This document shows positions 23,091-36,300 of a stretch of 64,000 nucleotides of DNA, in pieces (the first letter of the stretch is position 1; every line of letters starts with the position of its first letter). A program made the translations under genes and the position numbers. Below the pieces are notes generated by a model. That model saw only the letters and a list, made by a program, of their open reading frames with translations, had not been told where the DNA came from and did not search any database. The stretch comes from Owenia fusiformis (taxonomy: Eukaryota > Annelida > Polychaeta > Sabellida > Oweniidae), in the NCBI GenBank assembly GCA_903813345.2, contig CAIIXF020000008.1, forward strand, positions 2,553,341 to 2,617,340, given 5' to 3'.

Positions 23091-24400
23091 TATGAAGCTG
23101 TGGATTCATTTATTGTGCGACTTAGAGTGAACAGGAATTTCTTTTCAACTGGGAGAGTTTGAGACATGAAACTTAGAATTTAGCTCATCGTGAAATCTTT
23201 TGATGGTTGAGGTTTATTAAGTCTTGGACTGTAATAACATGTTGATGGTTGTGCCAGGCATAAGTCTTGCAACAGACAGGGTCTCGATCTAACCTTTCTC
23301 CTGATGGGCTTTCAACTACATCTACAGTGCTCACCATAAATAAATGACATCTGGATTTGCTGAAGTGAGATATCTCAAAGAAGAGGATTTTCAAAAGGCC
23401 AAACATCAGTGGATGAGAGTATACAAAATGTAAAATATACAAAACTTAAGGGGTGCGTATCTAGACATTATTGGAAAGTATGAAGTCTCAAATCACCATG
23501 GTCTTGATTGGTGATAGAAAATCCAGGTGTTATTTATGGTGATCTCTTTTGACTTTACTCCTATTTTTCACAGATCGTTTAGATTTTCATTCATCAATGC
23601 TCATAAAGTCATTCTTTCAAATTATATAATTATTGTGTTCACTTATATAACTTATAAACATACCTTAATACATCAATATGTAAGGAAAACGTCCGGGAAA
23701 ACGAATAATTCAATTTTTAAACTTTTTCTCAAGTCGGTCTACCATTTTGAAGGATTTCCCAATTTTTTGTCAGGTGACATATATTGACCAATGAAAAAAC
23801 TCGTTACATTCTCATTTTGGAGACAACGTGAGGAAGTAAAATTTTGCCAAAAAATGCATAAATTTACGTTTAAAACGGACAATACATGATTAAATCTTCA
23901 TTTTATGTTTTCAAACTAAACAATCTTTAACAGGATTTGATTGCATGTCATCGCGACCAAGAATAGGTAAAGTACCAATTACTTTTTGAACCAGTATTTA
24001 GATCAAAATCTGAATAGTTTTCAACTGTGCTTATTTTCATTGTTTGTCTTGAGACCCTGAGATTGTGGCATACCTCAACTGTTCGATTTTATCTTACTTG
24101 AGTTCATCATCATTCATTGCATGCAGTTGTAGGTTTATCCATTTGCTTTCTCTTGAAAGCCCATGGTTTATGAAAGTGTTCTCGTTATACATGTATGTGC
24201 AATGCTGATTGGAACTCGGAACATCACATGTACAGTTTTGACCATAAATGAAAAATAAGTAATGGATTTGCTGAAGTGAGTGAAGTGATTTTTTCTTTGT
24301 CAATCAACTCTATAAAATAATCTTTCAATACTGAAAGGCACTGTCACTCACCTACATGTACCAGCAATTCAGTATACGATGTTTTACGAAGTGGCTCCAG
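23091..24400. other. intergenic, no gene recognised
   Basis: No supported coding region. A diverged segment recurs: TGGATTTGCTGAAGTGAG at about 23352 and about 24263, each following an ACCATAAAT word. Confidence 0.45.
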
Positions 24401-24561
24401 GACTGACAATTGTCGGTACTGGAGACTACGCAGTGGGTATTTTCTGGAGTACCGACAATTGTCGGCACTCTATCGTCACCTAGTAGGGCCAGATAGAGAA
24501 CCAACAATTGTCGGTACGCAAGTGGCTCCTCCGTGGATTTGATAGAGAGCCGACAATTTCA
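24401..24561. repeat. cluster of CCGACAATTGTCGG palindromes
   Basis: The 14-bp palindrome CCGACAATTGTCGG is perfect at 24452-24465. Near-copies lie at 24403-24416 and 24501-24514, and a half-site at about 24550-24559. The spacing of the full copies is about 49 bases. Confidence 0.6.
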
Positions 24562-24604
24562 AAAATTAATTCACTACTTTTACTTCCACAAATATCCTCA
24601 TCAC

Positions 24605-24870
24605 TGGTGGCCTAGTGGTTAGCGAGCACGACTCGTACACACATGGTGCCGAGTTTGAAACCCGTCATCTTCCTATTTTTTTTCTTTTGAGGGGGGAATA
24701 GTGCTTCTTTTGCGGGATGGAATCGTACAGGGAGACTGCCCATTTTCAAAAATAAATTTCTCAATAGATATTTTGAACCATTGACGCTACTACAATGATC
24801 TGGCTTACCCTCAAAGGCTGGCTGGCTTACTAATTCATAATTTCCTGATGTTTTTCGCGACCACAATACA
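24605..24870 (+). mobile_element. possible tRNA-derived SINE
   Basis: GTGGCCTAGTGGTTAGCGAG resembles a tRNA D-arm/A box, and GAGTTTGAAACCCGT about 35 bases on resembles a B box. The acceptor stem does not pair well, so this is not a functional tRNA. An unrelated body follows. The right boundary is a guess. Confidence 0.4.
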
Positions 24871-25406
24871 CGTATAGTGATATTAAGTACATTCTATTTA
24901 CGAAATGAATTGTCTCTTATAAAACTGCACTGAACTGTGATAAGAAATGAAACCTGTTTCGGAAAATATTGAGTGCAACATTGTTATGAGATTATTTTTC
25001 GAGTTGGTTGTAAGCCTATGTCAATTAGGGTTATTTCCTGCTAATTATCCAGTCACGATTGTTATTTTTTGAAAATAAAACCTATAAGAGGTAATTATAT
25101 AAACTTACAAACTTTCTTGTCATGAGTTATTGAGATATTAAGTTGCCTGTTGATTGTTGATATGTACATGTAGGGTCGGGTCGTGAGCCGGTCGTGAGAC
25201 TACTCGTTGCTTTGATGACTGGTTTTATCATCCATAAGCATAGCCAGGGGGATGCGACTGAACCCCGGGGACTGAACCCCAATAATCAATAACAATAGAT
25301 CCGGTAAAGAGAAGACCTTTCAAATGCGTTTAATTTGCAGCTTCTAGCTCAAGTGTTTGAAGGAAGTTGCATCAATTTTTGTAATAAAAAAGTTTGTTTG
25401 GGTTGC

Positions 25407-27272
25407 CCTTAAGAAAAAAGCCATGGTAACCATGGTATTCCATGGTGCGTTCATGGTGCATCCATGGTAATCCATGGTTTTCCATGGAAATTCATGTTTT
25501 TTCATGGTATTTTCCATGGAAATTCATGGATACCCATGGTAATCTTCCATGGATATTTACCATGATTTTCCGTGGAAATTAGTGGTTTGGTAATTGTTTT
25601 TTCATGGACATGCCATGTTTTTACCATGACACTTGAGTTGTAAAATCAACAATTTTGGCATGTTTTGTTTTTACCAAAATCTTCAAAATTGAATCAATAT
25701 TTTAACGAATGAATCCAAGCTGGATTGAGTCTAATCATAGAGAGAAGAATATGACGCCCCTCCCCCTCAAATATTTGAGAAAGTCAACCTTCTTGACAAA
25801 AGCTGGTTTCAGGCCTGAAATACAACCATGTTTTTACAATCTGAATATATGTTTGTACATTCTGTACATAGTGTCATATGACAAAGAACTTTTTACTTAA
25901 TATTTTTTTAATTGATGATTTGACCCCACAATTACAAGTAATAATTTGTTTGCTGGGATTTGCTTTCATTTAACTTTGGCACTGATGTAAAAAAGACAAA
26001 ATAAGTGATAAAATCAGCTCACTGGATTCCCTTATTGTAGACTGAATAAACATTTTTATTTGGAGTAAATCCTATTTGGTTTTATTTGATCAACAATGAG
26101 TTTTTGACTTGCACTGTCTACACTCACCGACAATAATAATCACTGAAGAGGGAGCATTAGAAAGAGTAAGATTATCATATATAATAACAATTAAGATTAG
26201 AATATTTAAGAATTATGCAAATGAACTATTATAATCTGTTGCAAAGAGATTAATTTTTTAACATTAATTTGAGAGATAATATTCTTATAAAGGTTGAATG
26301 GGACTTAATTTGGAGAAGTTCATTTAGAAACAAAATGTTTTATTCTTTTTTCTGCATCCAAAAGACCAAACAAATAGCCCATGGAAAACCATGGACTTTC
26401 AAAAGATCAAAAGAATAACCATGGAAAACCATGGCTTTTGATTGCACTTTCCGAAACATCAAAGAAATAATCATGGAAAAGCATGGCTTTCGATTGCAAT
26501 CAACCGACTTCCATGGCTTTTGATTACAGTTTCCTCAACTTCAAAGAAAGAAACCATGGTTTTTGATTGTATTCTCAAATGTACGAAATGTAATTTAAAA
26601 AATTTTTTTATTAAATTATTTCATATTGATTTTTAAAACTGAAAATTAAAGAAAGTATTGAAATGAAAACAGAGCTTGGGCTAGTTTGACTTAATCTATT
26701 TCAAAGGAAAGAAGTGTTTGGCCTAAAAAATAAGCAATCTCAATCTAGTCTTGATCTACACAAAAGCCCTTTGCACAATTGTTTTTGAAATCTTGTGGCC
26801 TACTCTGTGCTGCATTAACTGCACTATCATATTTCTATATAAAAAACTATATAATTTTCACATATTTTCTAATTTGTAAGGAACTGAGTTTAACATTCAA
26901 TGAACGTTCTTGCTAAACCTAAAAAATGAAATGTCCACCCTTTTTTCTCTATGATAAGTCTCAGTCCAACTGGAATATATCATCAAAACATTAATTTTGG
27001 AGATTTTGGTAAATACAAATCCTACCATAATTGTTGATTTTACATCTCCATGTGTCATGGTAAAAGCCGCCCATGACACATCCATTAAAAACCAATTATC
27101 AAACCACCAATTACCACGGAAAATCATGGTAAATATCCATGGAAGATTACCATGGGCGTCCATGAATTTCCATGGAAAATAACATGGAAAACCATGAATT
27201 TCCATGGAAAACCATGGATAACCATGGACGCACCATGGAATACCATGGTTACCATGGCTTTTTTCTTAAGGG
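25407..27272. mobile_element. 1.87-kb CCATGG-rich foldback element
   Basis: The ends CCTTAAGAAAAAAGCCATGG (left) and CCATGGCTTTTTTCTTAAGG (right) are exact complements. The inverted arms run about 370 bases (to about 25780 and from about 26900) and consist largely of CCATGG words. The 8-mer TGGGTTGC flanks both sides (25399-25406, 27273-27280), consistent with a hAT-like 8-bp target duplication. The interior holds a second CCATGG cluster at about 26378-26560 and no transposase. Confidence 0.78.
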
Positions 27273-27280
27273 TGGGTTGC

Positions 27281-29330
27281 TTACCTGTTTGTCACGTCCC
27301 CCCCCCCCTCCCGACTGAAAGGCGATTTAAGGCGATCGCATGCGTACGTGACTGGAAGCTGGCTATTCCCCAGATGATGGTTTTTTAAACAACAGACGCT
27401 CTTTTAACTCACTTTATATTGTACATGTTTTATTGTTTATAACCAGCATGTAGTGTTGAAACAAACAAATGTATTCAAATATTCATGTTTGTTTCATAAT
27501 TGCCTAGTCTATAACGCTTGAATAAAATAAACAAAACACAATTAGAATAATGTATACTATATCTAGTAGTTTTTATTCTTCATTTGTTCCATTAATTCAT
27601 CCACCTTATTCAGGAAAATACACAGTTTTAAATTCGCGATTTTACATTCAGGCAAATAAAGGCGAAGTCACTATGTTCGCAAACAAGCATAAAACAATTA
27701 TCAGACATGGCGCACTGATGTATCAACTAACTAAATTTTGTGGCACTATAATCTTTTATGTGATAGTTACCAACATCTTCAAAGAAGTCTCCACAAGAAA
27801 AGTGGAAAGTCTAAAAAAATTACTTAAGTTGCCATGGTACTTAAGGAAATGAGAAAACAGGAAGTGACAAAACCATGCTGGATTTCAAACATTTTTTGAA
27901 ACAAGATAACAGAGTTCTGTTTTGACCTCCAGTCAGTTTAACTAGTTTCACATATCATTTACATGACCAGGATCTCAATGTACATGGTCAGAATGACCCT
28001 AAACATGATGAAATAACTTTTTCAGCCCTCTGAAAATGTGACTGAAAAATAGCCAAAAGAAGGCGCTTAGGAAAGGTCACTGAACAGAATATTCTGAATT
28101 TTTCAGAAAATGTGCCCAATAATTGCCAATAATTGCTCTGAATGATACAATCTTTGAAATTTTAGAAAATTGTCTGAAACAAAAATGGCGGTCATAAAAA
28201 GGAAAATTGATTGCTTTTCAATTCAGTTTTTTTCATTGTTTTCTTTTTCTCTGAAAGATATCAAATTTCCCCCTCCCCCTGGTCAGAAATTCTTTCAAAA
28301 TCATGAAGTTTTTCACCGTTCTGAGCACTTTTCGCATTAATTTTAGTCAAAAAGCTCCCCCCTTAGCAAAAACTTGGCAAAAACTCCCCCCTTAGTAAAA
28401 CGGCCCCCCCCCCCAGGTAAATCATGGCTACTTAGCCTGCTGTATATATCTGAGCACTCATTCATCTCAATGTGAACATCCAAGTAGCATTGGGATAAGA
28501 CATGTTTTATGACATATGATATTGAAAATATTGAGGAGAACTATATGAGCTTTGACACACAAACAAGTCATGCTCTAAGTTGAATTTGAAAAAATACATG
28601 TAGAATCAGCTTCAGTGTTCTCCTATCATACTGTCATGTCAAAATTTTACCAAATTAGGTCAAAATATTTTTATAATCTTTCTCAATTTTGAGTAGGTAC
28701 AAATATGTCCCAGTTACATAGTGTAGGGACAAATTGTCACCCTTGGTGTGTCTCTGTCTGTTCATATGTCTGTATGTATGACAGACAGCTACAGACTTTC
28801 ACAAATTATGTAGCAACTACTCGTTCCATGTAGCGGAGATAACTGGGGCTTAACTTAACAAAATGCGTATACGTAGTCCATTTTGATAGTTCATAAGCTC
28901 TTACTTATATGAAACAAAATGCTGACAAACAAACTTGCCAAGGAAAATACTATTCAGCAAGCATGAATTGTGACCTGCCTTTATCTTCACATCAAACTAA
29001 TATAAGCATAAATAGTAATAAGCATGGGTTGGTATGGTTGGTGTCAATCCAGCAAGTACAAAGTCATATAGCTGATTAAAGTAAAAAAATGTATTGATGA
29101 TCATACTGAATTTGAAACTTTCCACAGATCTGTGCTATGAAATGTATAATTCTTACCTTAAACAAAAGACAATTTTTTATCAAACGATTAAGCGTTTTAG
29201 TTACCTGTGTTATATGTATATTTAAAGTATGTAAAGAACACTGTTTAAAAATCAAGGTCAGAGTGACTCTAGTCTTTATAAACAATGTGACATGTTAAGA
29301 AATGTGAATGTTATGATAGCGGTTAATGCT
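27281..29330. other. intergenic, no gene recognised
   Basis: C-runs at about 27299-27308 and 28405-28414. An isolated 100-codon frame at 27550 has no recognisable similarity. Nothing else is supported. Confidence 0.45.
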
Positions 29331-29344
29331 ATTTTGGCAAAAGT

Positions 29345-29395
29345 GCATGATACGTCACTTCTTTCGTCACTTCCGCTAAAAGAACTGTTAAAAAC
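29345..29395 (+). promoter_or_regulatory. possible Dicer promoter elements
   Basis: GATACGTCACTTC and TCGTCACTTCCG sit about 900 bases upstream of the first coding exon. They resemble CRE (TACGTCA) and ETS (ACTTCCG) sites. The Dicer ATG exon begins at a 3' splice site, so an upstream non-coding exon must exist, and this is the best candidate area. Confidence 0.3.
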
Positions 29396-30260
29396 TGAGA
29401 AATGAAGTGATTCTTTGAGTGATTATTACGTGAGCCTGTCATCTAGTCATGTACGTACAATTGTTGTTTTTGTAATCAGTACATTTACTTTGCCTCATAT
29501 GTCTTTATTTGGTATTAGTGAAAGAATATAACAGGTTTTGTGTGACTTATTTTTCCTCAATTTCTAACTGTGCCAGAGACAATTGTAATGTCAGAATTGA
29601 TGGATTATGTTATTTGTTGAACTTGGCTAATTTGGGTTTGCATTCTTTGTGCCTTGTATCAATTATGACATCAGGTACATGTACATGTTAGTGTTCATGT
29701 TTTGAAATTCAAAGTGTCAGCCCTTATGCATGTTAACACAAAGATATATATGAGAAACGAAGAGGTCATTACTATTAGGTATTTCTCATCTACAAAGTCA
29801 GGGTATATAAATCATTTTATATTCAAAATGTTGGATTCAGGGTCTAAATTGTACTAAATTTCATGGATGCATGTTTAAGATATACATATCAAGGGGAAAG
29901 AGTCCAATCATTGATGAATAAAGCAAAAAGGTGTATAGTCTGTAGCAGGCAGTTCACTCAAATAAGAAAAAAAGAAAAGAAACCCAATAGTGATATGATC
30001 CCTGCAGCATTTTTTTATGCTTGATAATATTAAACTGTTTTGTTCAAATTATCCCATCAACAAGAGTAAACAGATATTTAACTAAGTGGCAATATAATTT
30101 TTCAAATTTTCAACAGTTTGGCACTTGGTTGTTATAATGCTGAGGAGAACACTAATGTCATATACTATTTGTGGCCATTTTGAGGATTCTTCTCAAAGTC
30201 AGAGGCACCCCACTTTGTCATAAATGATCCTATTTATGTATTTGTTGCAGACGTGTAACC

Positions 30261-30356
30261 ATGGGGACCAGAAGAACTGAGTATCCACGAAAGCCTGGGA
30301 AATCAAAGGACCATGACAATCTACCAACCCATATCTTCACTCCAAGGTCTTACCAG
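30261..30356 (+). CDS. DICER1: Dicer coding exon 1 (start)
   Basis: ATG lies 10 bases after the acceptor TTTGTTGCAG (exon begins 30251) in the context AACCATGG. It encodes [11 protein letters not shown]...IFTPRSYQ; the last residues match the conserved Dicer TPR-YQ entry to the helicase. The donor is ACCAG|GTAATG, phase 0. Confidence 0.9.
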
Positions 30357-33300
30357 GTAATGTTAGGTCTTAGCATTTTGGTTTTTTAGATCAATTCTAA
30401 CAATTATATCTTAATGAAGCTCAATGATTGAGTATGAGGCTGATAATGTGACCTCTATGAAGCTCGATGATTGAGTATGAGGCTGATATGTGGCATCTAT
30501 GTAGCTCGAAGATTGAGTATGAGGCTGATGATGTGACATCTATGAAGCTTGATGATTGAGTATGAGGCTGATAATGTGACATCAATGAAGCTCGATGATT
30601 GAGTATGAGGCTGATAATGTAACATCTATGAAGCTCGATGATTGAGTTGAGTATGAGGCTGATAATGTAACATCTATGAAACTTGATGATTGAGTATGAG
30701 GCTGATAATGTGACATCAATGAAGCTCAATGATTGAGTATGAGGCTGATAATGTGACATCTATGAAGCTCGATGATTGAGTATGAGGCTGATAATGTGAC
30801 ATCAATGAAGCTCGATGATTGAGTATGAGGCTGATAATGTGACATCTATGAAGCTCGATGATTGAGTATGAGGCTGATAATGTGACATCTATGAAGCTCG
30901 ATGATTCAGTGCAAGGCTGATAATGTGACATCTATGAAGCTCAATGATTGAGTATGAGGCTGATAATGTGACATCTATGAAGCTCGATGATCGAGTATGA
31001 GGCTGATAATGTGACATCTCTGAAGCTCGATGATTGAGTATGAGGCTGATAATGTGACATCTATGAACCTCGATGATTGACTATGAGGCTGATAATGTGA
31101 CATCTCTGAAGCTCGATGATTGAGAATGAGGCTGATAATGTGACATCTATGAAGATCGATGATCGAGTATGAGGCTGATAATGTGACATCTCTGAAGCTC
31201 GATGATCGAGTATGAGGCTGATAATGTGACATCTATGATGCTCGATGATTGAGTATGAGGCTGATAATGTAACATCTATGAACCTCGATGATTGACTATG
31301 AGGCTGATAATGTGACATCTATGAAGCTCGATGATTGAGTATGAGGCTGATAATGTAACATATAGTGAAAAAGTTCTGTTATCCAAATTAATGGAAAATG
31401 CTATTTTTATATTTGTACATGTATATCTATGTAGTATATCTATAATAGACAATGTGTTTATGATTACTGTACCTGAATTGTATGCTTTTATGAATTGAAA
31501 TACAAACCTTATTAAAAATAATTCATCTCCAGGAGGAGCTATTGGATGCAGCCATACAGAGGAACACAATAGTGTGCCTGGGAAATGGCTCTGGGAAGAC
31601 TTTCATTGGCGTGATGCTAATCAAAGAACTGGCTCATGAGGTGCGACAACCTTTCGCAAACAACGGAAAAAGAACAGTTTTCCTTGTTAATACAGGTAAT
31701 TTTTTTTTCTTTTTTTATGTTATAGTCAATTCATATTTTACGAGTGAAGTAAAAGTACAGTAAAACTTGTATATCTGAACACCTCTACAATATGAACACC
31801 TCTCAATGTGAACACTTTTTTCTGTCTTATTTTTTTATCGTCAGATACCAGGTATTGGTCAAACAGCACTCTTCGGTAAATTCTGCACAATCCAGTAAAA
31901 AATCGCACTTTCTGGTAAAAATCACATACAGGTAGGTCATAAAACTGCATCTAAATCACAATTTACAACACTTATCCTATCTGTTCATGATCTATTAAGT
32001 CGAATCACATATTTATCTACCATATTCACCCATAACTGAAGTCACCTTATCTCAAGTCTCATGAACAACCTAGACAAAAGTAGACATATGTCAGTATCCT
32101 AAAAACACAGATGATGTGAAACACATTCCACTTGGTAAACATACTATCAAGAATAAGCTAGGTCAATGGACTTGCAGCTGAAGATAGAGCCTTCGCTTTG
32201 AAATACATGATTTTTTACCTGATTGTGTAGATTTTAACAGAGAGTGCTGTTTGACCTGATAAAAAACTCAAAATGTGAACACATGCGAATCCAAACTCTT
32301 TTAGCTAATAGCAGTGGTGTTTGGATAGACAGGTTTTATTGTATTTAATACAGAAAAATCCAAGGATATCGAATTGAACACTTAGGCTTTGATAATTCGC
32401 AAGTGAGACATTTGTGACATTCTCAAATTACAGTCTTGGAAAGGAGATTAAGATTCCTTTGACAACAATGACTCAGTTTTGACTCTACATTGAAATGAGT
32501 AATGCTAAGTTAAGTTGTTGAAATCAAACATGTGTCTACCTTGAATGGTTCAACTTATATCTTAGTATTGAGGTCAATATATGTGTAAGCTTGCAGAGTT
32601 TCCAAGGATTTTCCACGGATCCCAAGGAATACTAGTCTTCTGACTAGTAAATCTTCAACAAAATATTCTTTGCATTTTTTCAAATTCTCAACGAGGTGCA
32701 AATAGATTTTAAAATTCTCAACCTAGGGCAGGACTAAGTTTCATCAATATTGGGGGATTACTGCTGAATTGGATTCTTTACTTGATGGAGATGTCGTTGT
32801 ATAAAAGCTGATGTGCTGTTACACCTGTCATCATTTTTATGTCACCATCAGAAGTAGATGTTAATGCCTTGTTAATAATGCCTTATGTTCAACAATATCT
32901 CTGCCTCTGGCTCTTATCTGGTCAGTACATGTATTTGCTATTCGTAGTGCACATTGGCTGTTGAATAATTTACATGATTGATACTAATTTAAGACCTAAG
33001 CTGAAATAGGAATGAAGTCTATCTCAACAATTTTTTATATAAAGTGAATCAATCCAAGGGGAGATATAATTACAGCAGTCAGATTTATTCAGGGGGTCAA
33101 TTCTAAGTACATCAAATTGCTCTCATTTATAACCATATTCACCATGTTAAGCGCCTGGATCATTTAAAAACTCAAAATATCTTCACAAGGATGGATATTT
33201 TAAGCACATACAAGGTGGATCAATAAAATGGTCCTTCTTTAAGCTATTACTGAAAATTCCAAGCAATGATATATTTACCATAATATTAAATACCATTAGA

Positions 33301-36300
33301 CAGAAAATTCTACTACCATTTTTTGGCCCACCCTGTATGTGAGGAAAATTTAAAAATCAATCTTTTCCTTTCAATTCATTTTTTCACTCCACCTTTTTAT
33401 CGCACTTTGAAAAAGTGCTATATTGTCTTCGTCTTGTGCTGTTGGGCGGGCGTGCGGGCGTGCGGGCGTTTGGGCGTGCGGGCGGGCGGGACATAAACCA
33501 AATCTTGTCATCAAATTTCCAGGATAACTGCTTACCTGTTCAACTTGAAATTTTTACAGATGCAAGAGCAGACTAGTACCAAGTTCTGATTAGGTTAAGG
33601 GCATGCTGGGTAAACTATGTGGCGGCCATTTTGGATTTTTCAACAAATCTTGTCATCAAAATTCCAGGAAAACCACTTATCCGTTCAACTTGAAATTTTT
33701 ACAGATGCAAGAGCAGACTATTGCCAAGATCTAATTAGGTAATGGGTATGCTGGCTGAATTACATGGTGGCCATTTTGAATTTTTGAATTTGGCGGCCAT
33801 TTTGAATTTTTCAACTTGCTCCAAATTGACCAAATTATTTTTTAAAAACATCTACAAGTTCTCAGAAGTTCAAATCTGACCTTAGATTTCAGATTTGACC
33901 TTTCATTCACCTTCAGTGACCTTGAAAAGGTAAAAAAAGTTGATTTTCTAAATTGATATTTTGGATTTAAATTTAGGTCAGCTTAATTACAAAACACCTA
34001 CTGAGGTCTGAAAAAGTGAAATTTTCAAGGTCAAAAGTCAAGGTCATTAAACTAGGTCACAAATGATGTTATCCAAGTTTCTCAAAGTTTGAGACTACAA
34101 ATCAATTCTTGTCATCAAAATTCCAAGAAAACCGCTAACCTGTTCAACTTGAAACTTTTACACATGCAATAGCAGACTAGTGCCAAGATCTGATTAGGTT
34201 AAGGGCATGCTGGGTAAACTACGTGGTGGCCATTTTGAATTTTTCAACAAATCTTGTCATCAAAATTCCAGGAAACCACTTATCCGTTCAACTTGAAATT
34301 TTTACAGATGCAAGAACAGACTATTGCCAAGATCTGATTAGGTTTTGGGTATGCTGGCTGAATTACATGGTGGCCATTTTGAATTTTTCAATTTGGCGGC
34401 CATTTTGAATTCTTCAACTTGCTCCAAATTGACCAAATTTTTTTTTTAAAAACATCTACAAGTTCTCAGAAGTTCAAATCTGACCTTAGATTTCAGATTT
34501 GACCTTTCGTTGACCTTCAGTGGCCTTGAAAAGGTCAAAAATTTGATTTTCTAAATTGATCTTTTGGATTTAAATTTAGGTCAGCTAATTACAAAAGACC
34601 TACTGAGGTCTGAAAAAGTGACACTTTCAAGGTTGAAGGTCATCAAATTAGGTCACAAACAATGTTATCTAAATTTTCCCAAAGTTCAAGACTACAAATA
34701 AATTCTTGTCATCAAAATTGCAGGAAAACCGCTAACCTTGTCAACTTGAAATGTTTACAGATGCAAGAGCAGACTAGTGCCAAGGTCTGATTAGGTTTTG
34801 GCCATGCTGGGTAAATTGCATGGTGGCCAGTTTGCTCTTCAAAGTGCGATATTTATCACTGTGTGTCTTGTTCCCCAATTCTCCCATCAACTTTTTCATG
34901 AAATATCACAGAAATAGAATTACCGTATTCTCTGTAATTACCGCCCACTCTCTAATAAGCGCCCACCCCGCTTCACAAAGTTCAAGAAACATCGAGGAAT
35001 CATAATAATCCATAATGAATGAAGGAATTGTTCTTTATCGGCATTCAGAAATTTCAAAAGCTACTGCGCAGATGTTCTGCGCATGTCAAGGTCGTGAACT
35101 TTCTGGTTTCTTTTTAATGTTTCTCGACTTTTACACGACTTTTGCACGAATAATGATGATCTCTCATCAAATTAGAAATAATGTATAACTTAAGATCGAT
35201 ATCCAGCAGTCTCTAGTGGAAATATTGAAGGTAATCGGCGATAATGACAAAGTGGGCGTGCCGGAAATAAATTAGACATAGACGGGTCTTCAACCACTGT
35301 CAATATTGTCTAAGCGATCTTTACCGTATTCTCTCCAATAACAGCACTTGTCATATTATTATAAAAATATGTTGAAGAAAATGCATTCTTGTCAAGAAAA
35401 ATTGCCATACATGAAATTCCTCGGGATTTCTGATTTCTTTCATACATGGGCGCTTATTAGAATGGTCTAAATAATGTATTTTCAATTTTCTAAACGCCCT
35501 GGGCGCTAATTACAGAGAATACGTTAAGTGTTTCAGTTGTTTATCTACCGAATGATTATATGTTTCTGAATAATTATAATGAGACTGGATTTAAAAATCA
35601 TCAGGAGCAACAAACTGAAGGTATCCCCCTCATCCTGCTCCTGGATGGATACTACATGTACCTATAAAAGCACCTTACAAAATTTGAAAATATATTCCAT
35701 GGGACCTTTAAAAGGAATATCAAGTCAAAAAGCAAGTGTAATTTAGACTGTAACATATTTGATTAAGATCAGTTATATTGGATTTCACAAACTCTTCTGT
35801 TCATTTGAACCCAAATTAGAAGTATTTCAAGCCTTGTAATCATGTGACATAGCCACTAGCCTGATAACAAATGCCAAGCTATTCGTTTTATTTAATCTTT
35901 AGATGTGTTGGGTCAATGGTTTATCATATGAGCTAACTCGGCAATAAATTCACAATAAATAACAAGGTTTAAGGCAGAAAATAAAGCAGTTTCTTTAAAA
36001 TACATCTGTATATTAGTTTGATTATTGTATAGGGAAGCTTATATGGATGAATCCTAGGCAGCACTGGCTAGCCACTCTGCAAATCTGTGAATTGGTCAGA
36101 GTTCAGCCGCATGACAGCCGATGGAATTCACTGCCAATTTTTACTCTGGCAATGAACTTGGAAATACTGGTTGCCTATTCAATGGGCAATTTTTTCAATC
36201 TTAGTTATGAACCCTGAATTGATTGGACGTTTTGTTTGTGTGGGTATCAGATACATATTTTATACTTTTTATTACGCATATGAAACGTGTAAGATTCAGA

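Noticed and set aside
24605-24680. Functional tRNA gene
   Set aside because: A- and B-box-like words are present, but the acceptor and anticodon stems do not pair convincingly.
26897-27205. 102-codon minus-strand frame rich in Trp, His and Gly
   Set aside because: It is a translation of CCATGG repeats in the right arm of the 25407-27272 element.
27550-27852. 100-codon plus-strand frame starting MYTISSSFYSS
   Set aside because: No similarity recognised, no splice context, AT-rich composition.
30421-31569. Minus-strand frames with repeated [12 protein letters not shown]
   Set aside because: They are products of the 43-bp minisatellite within Dicer intron 1.
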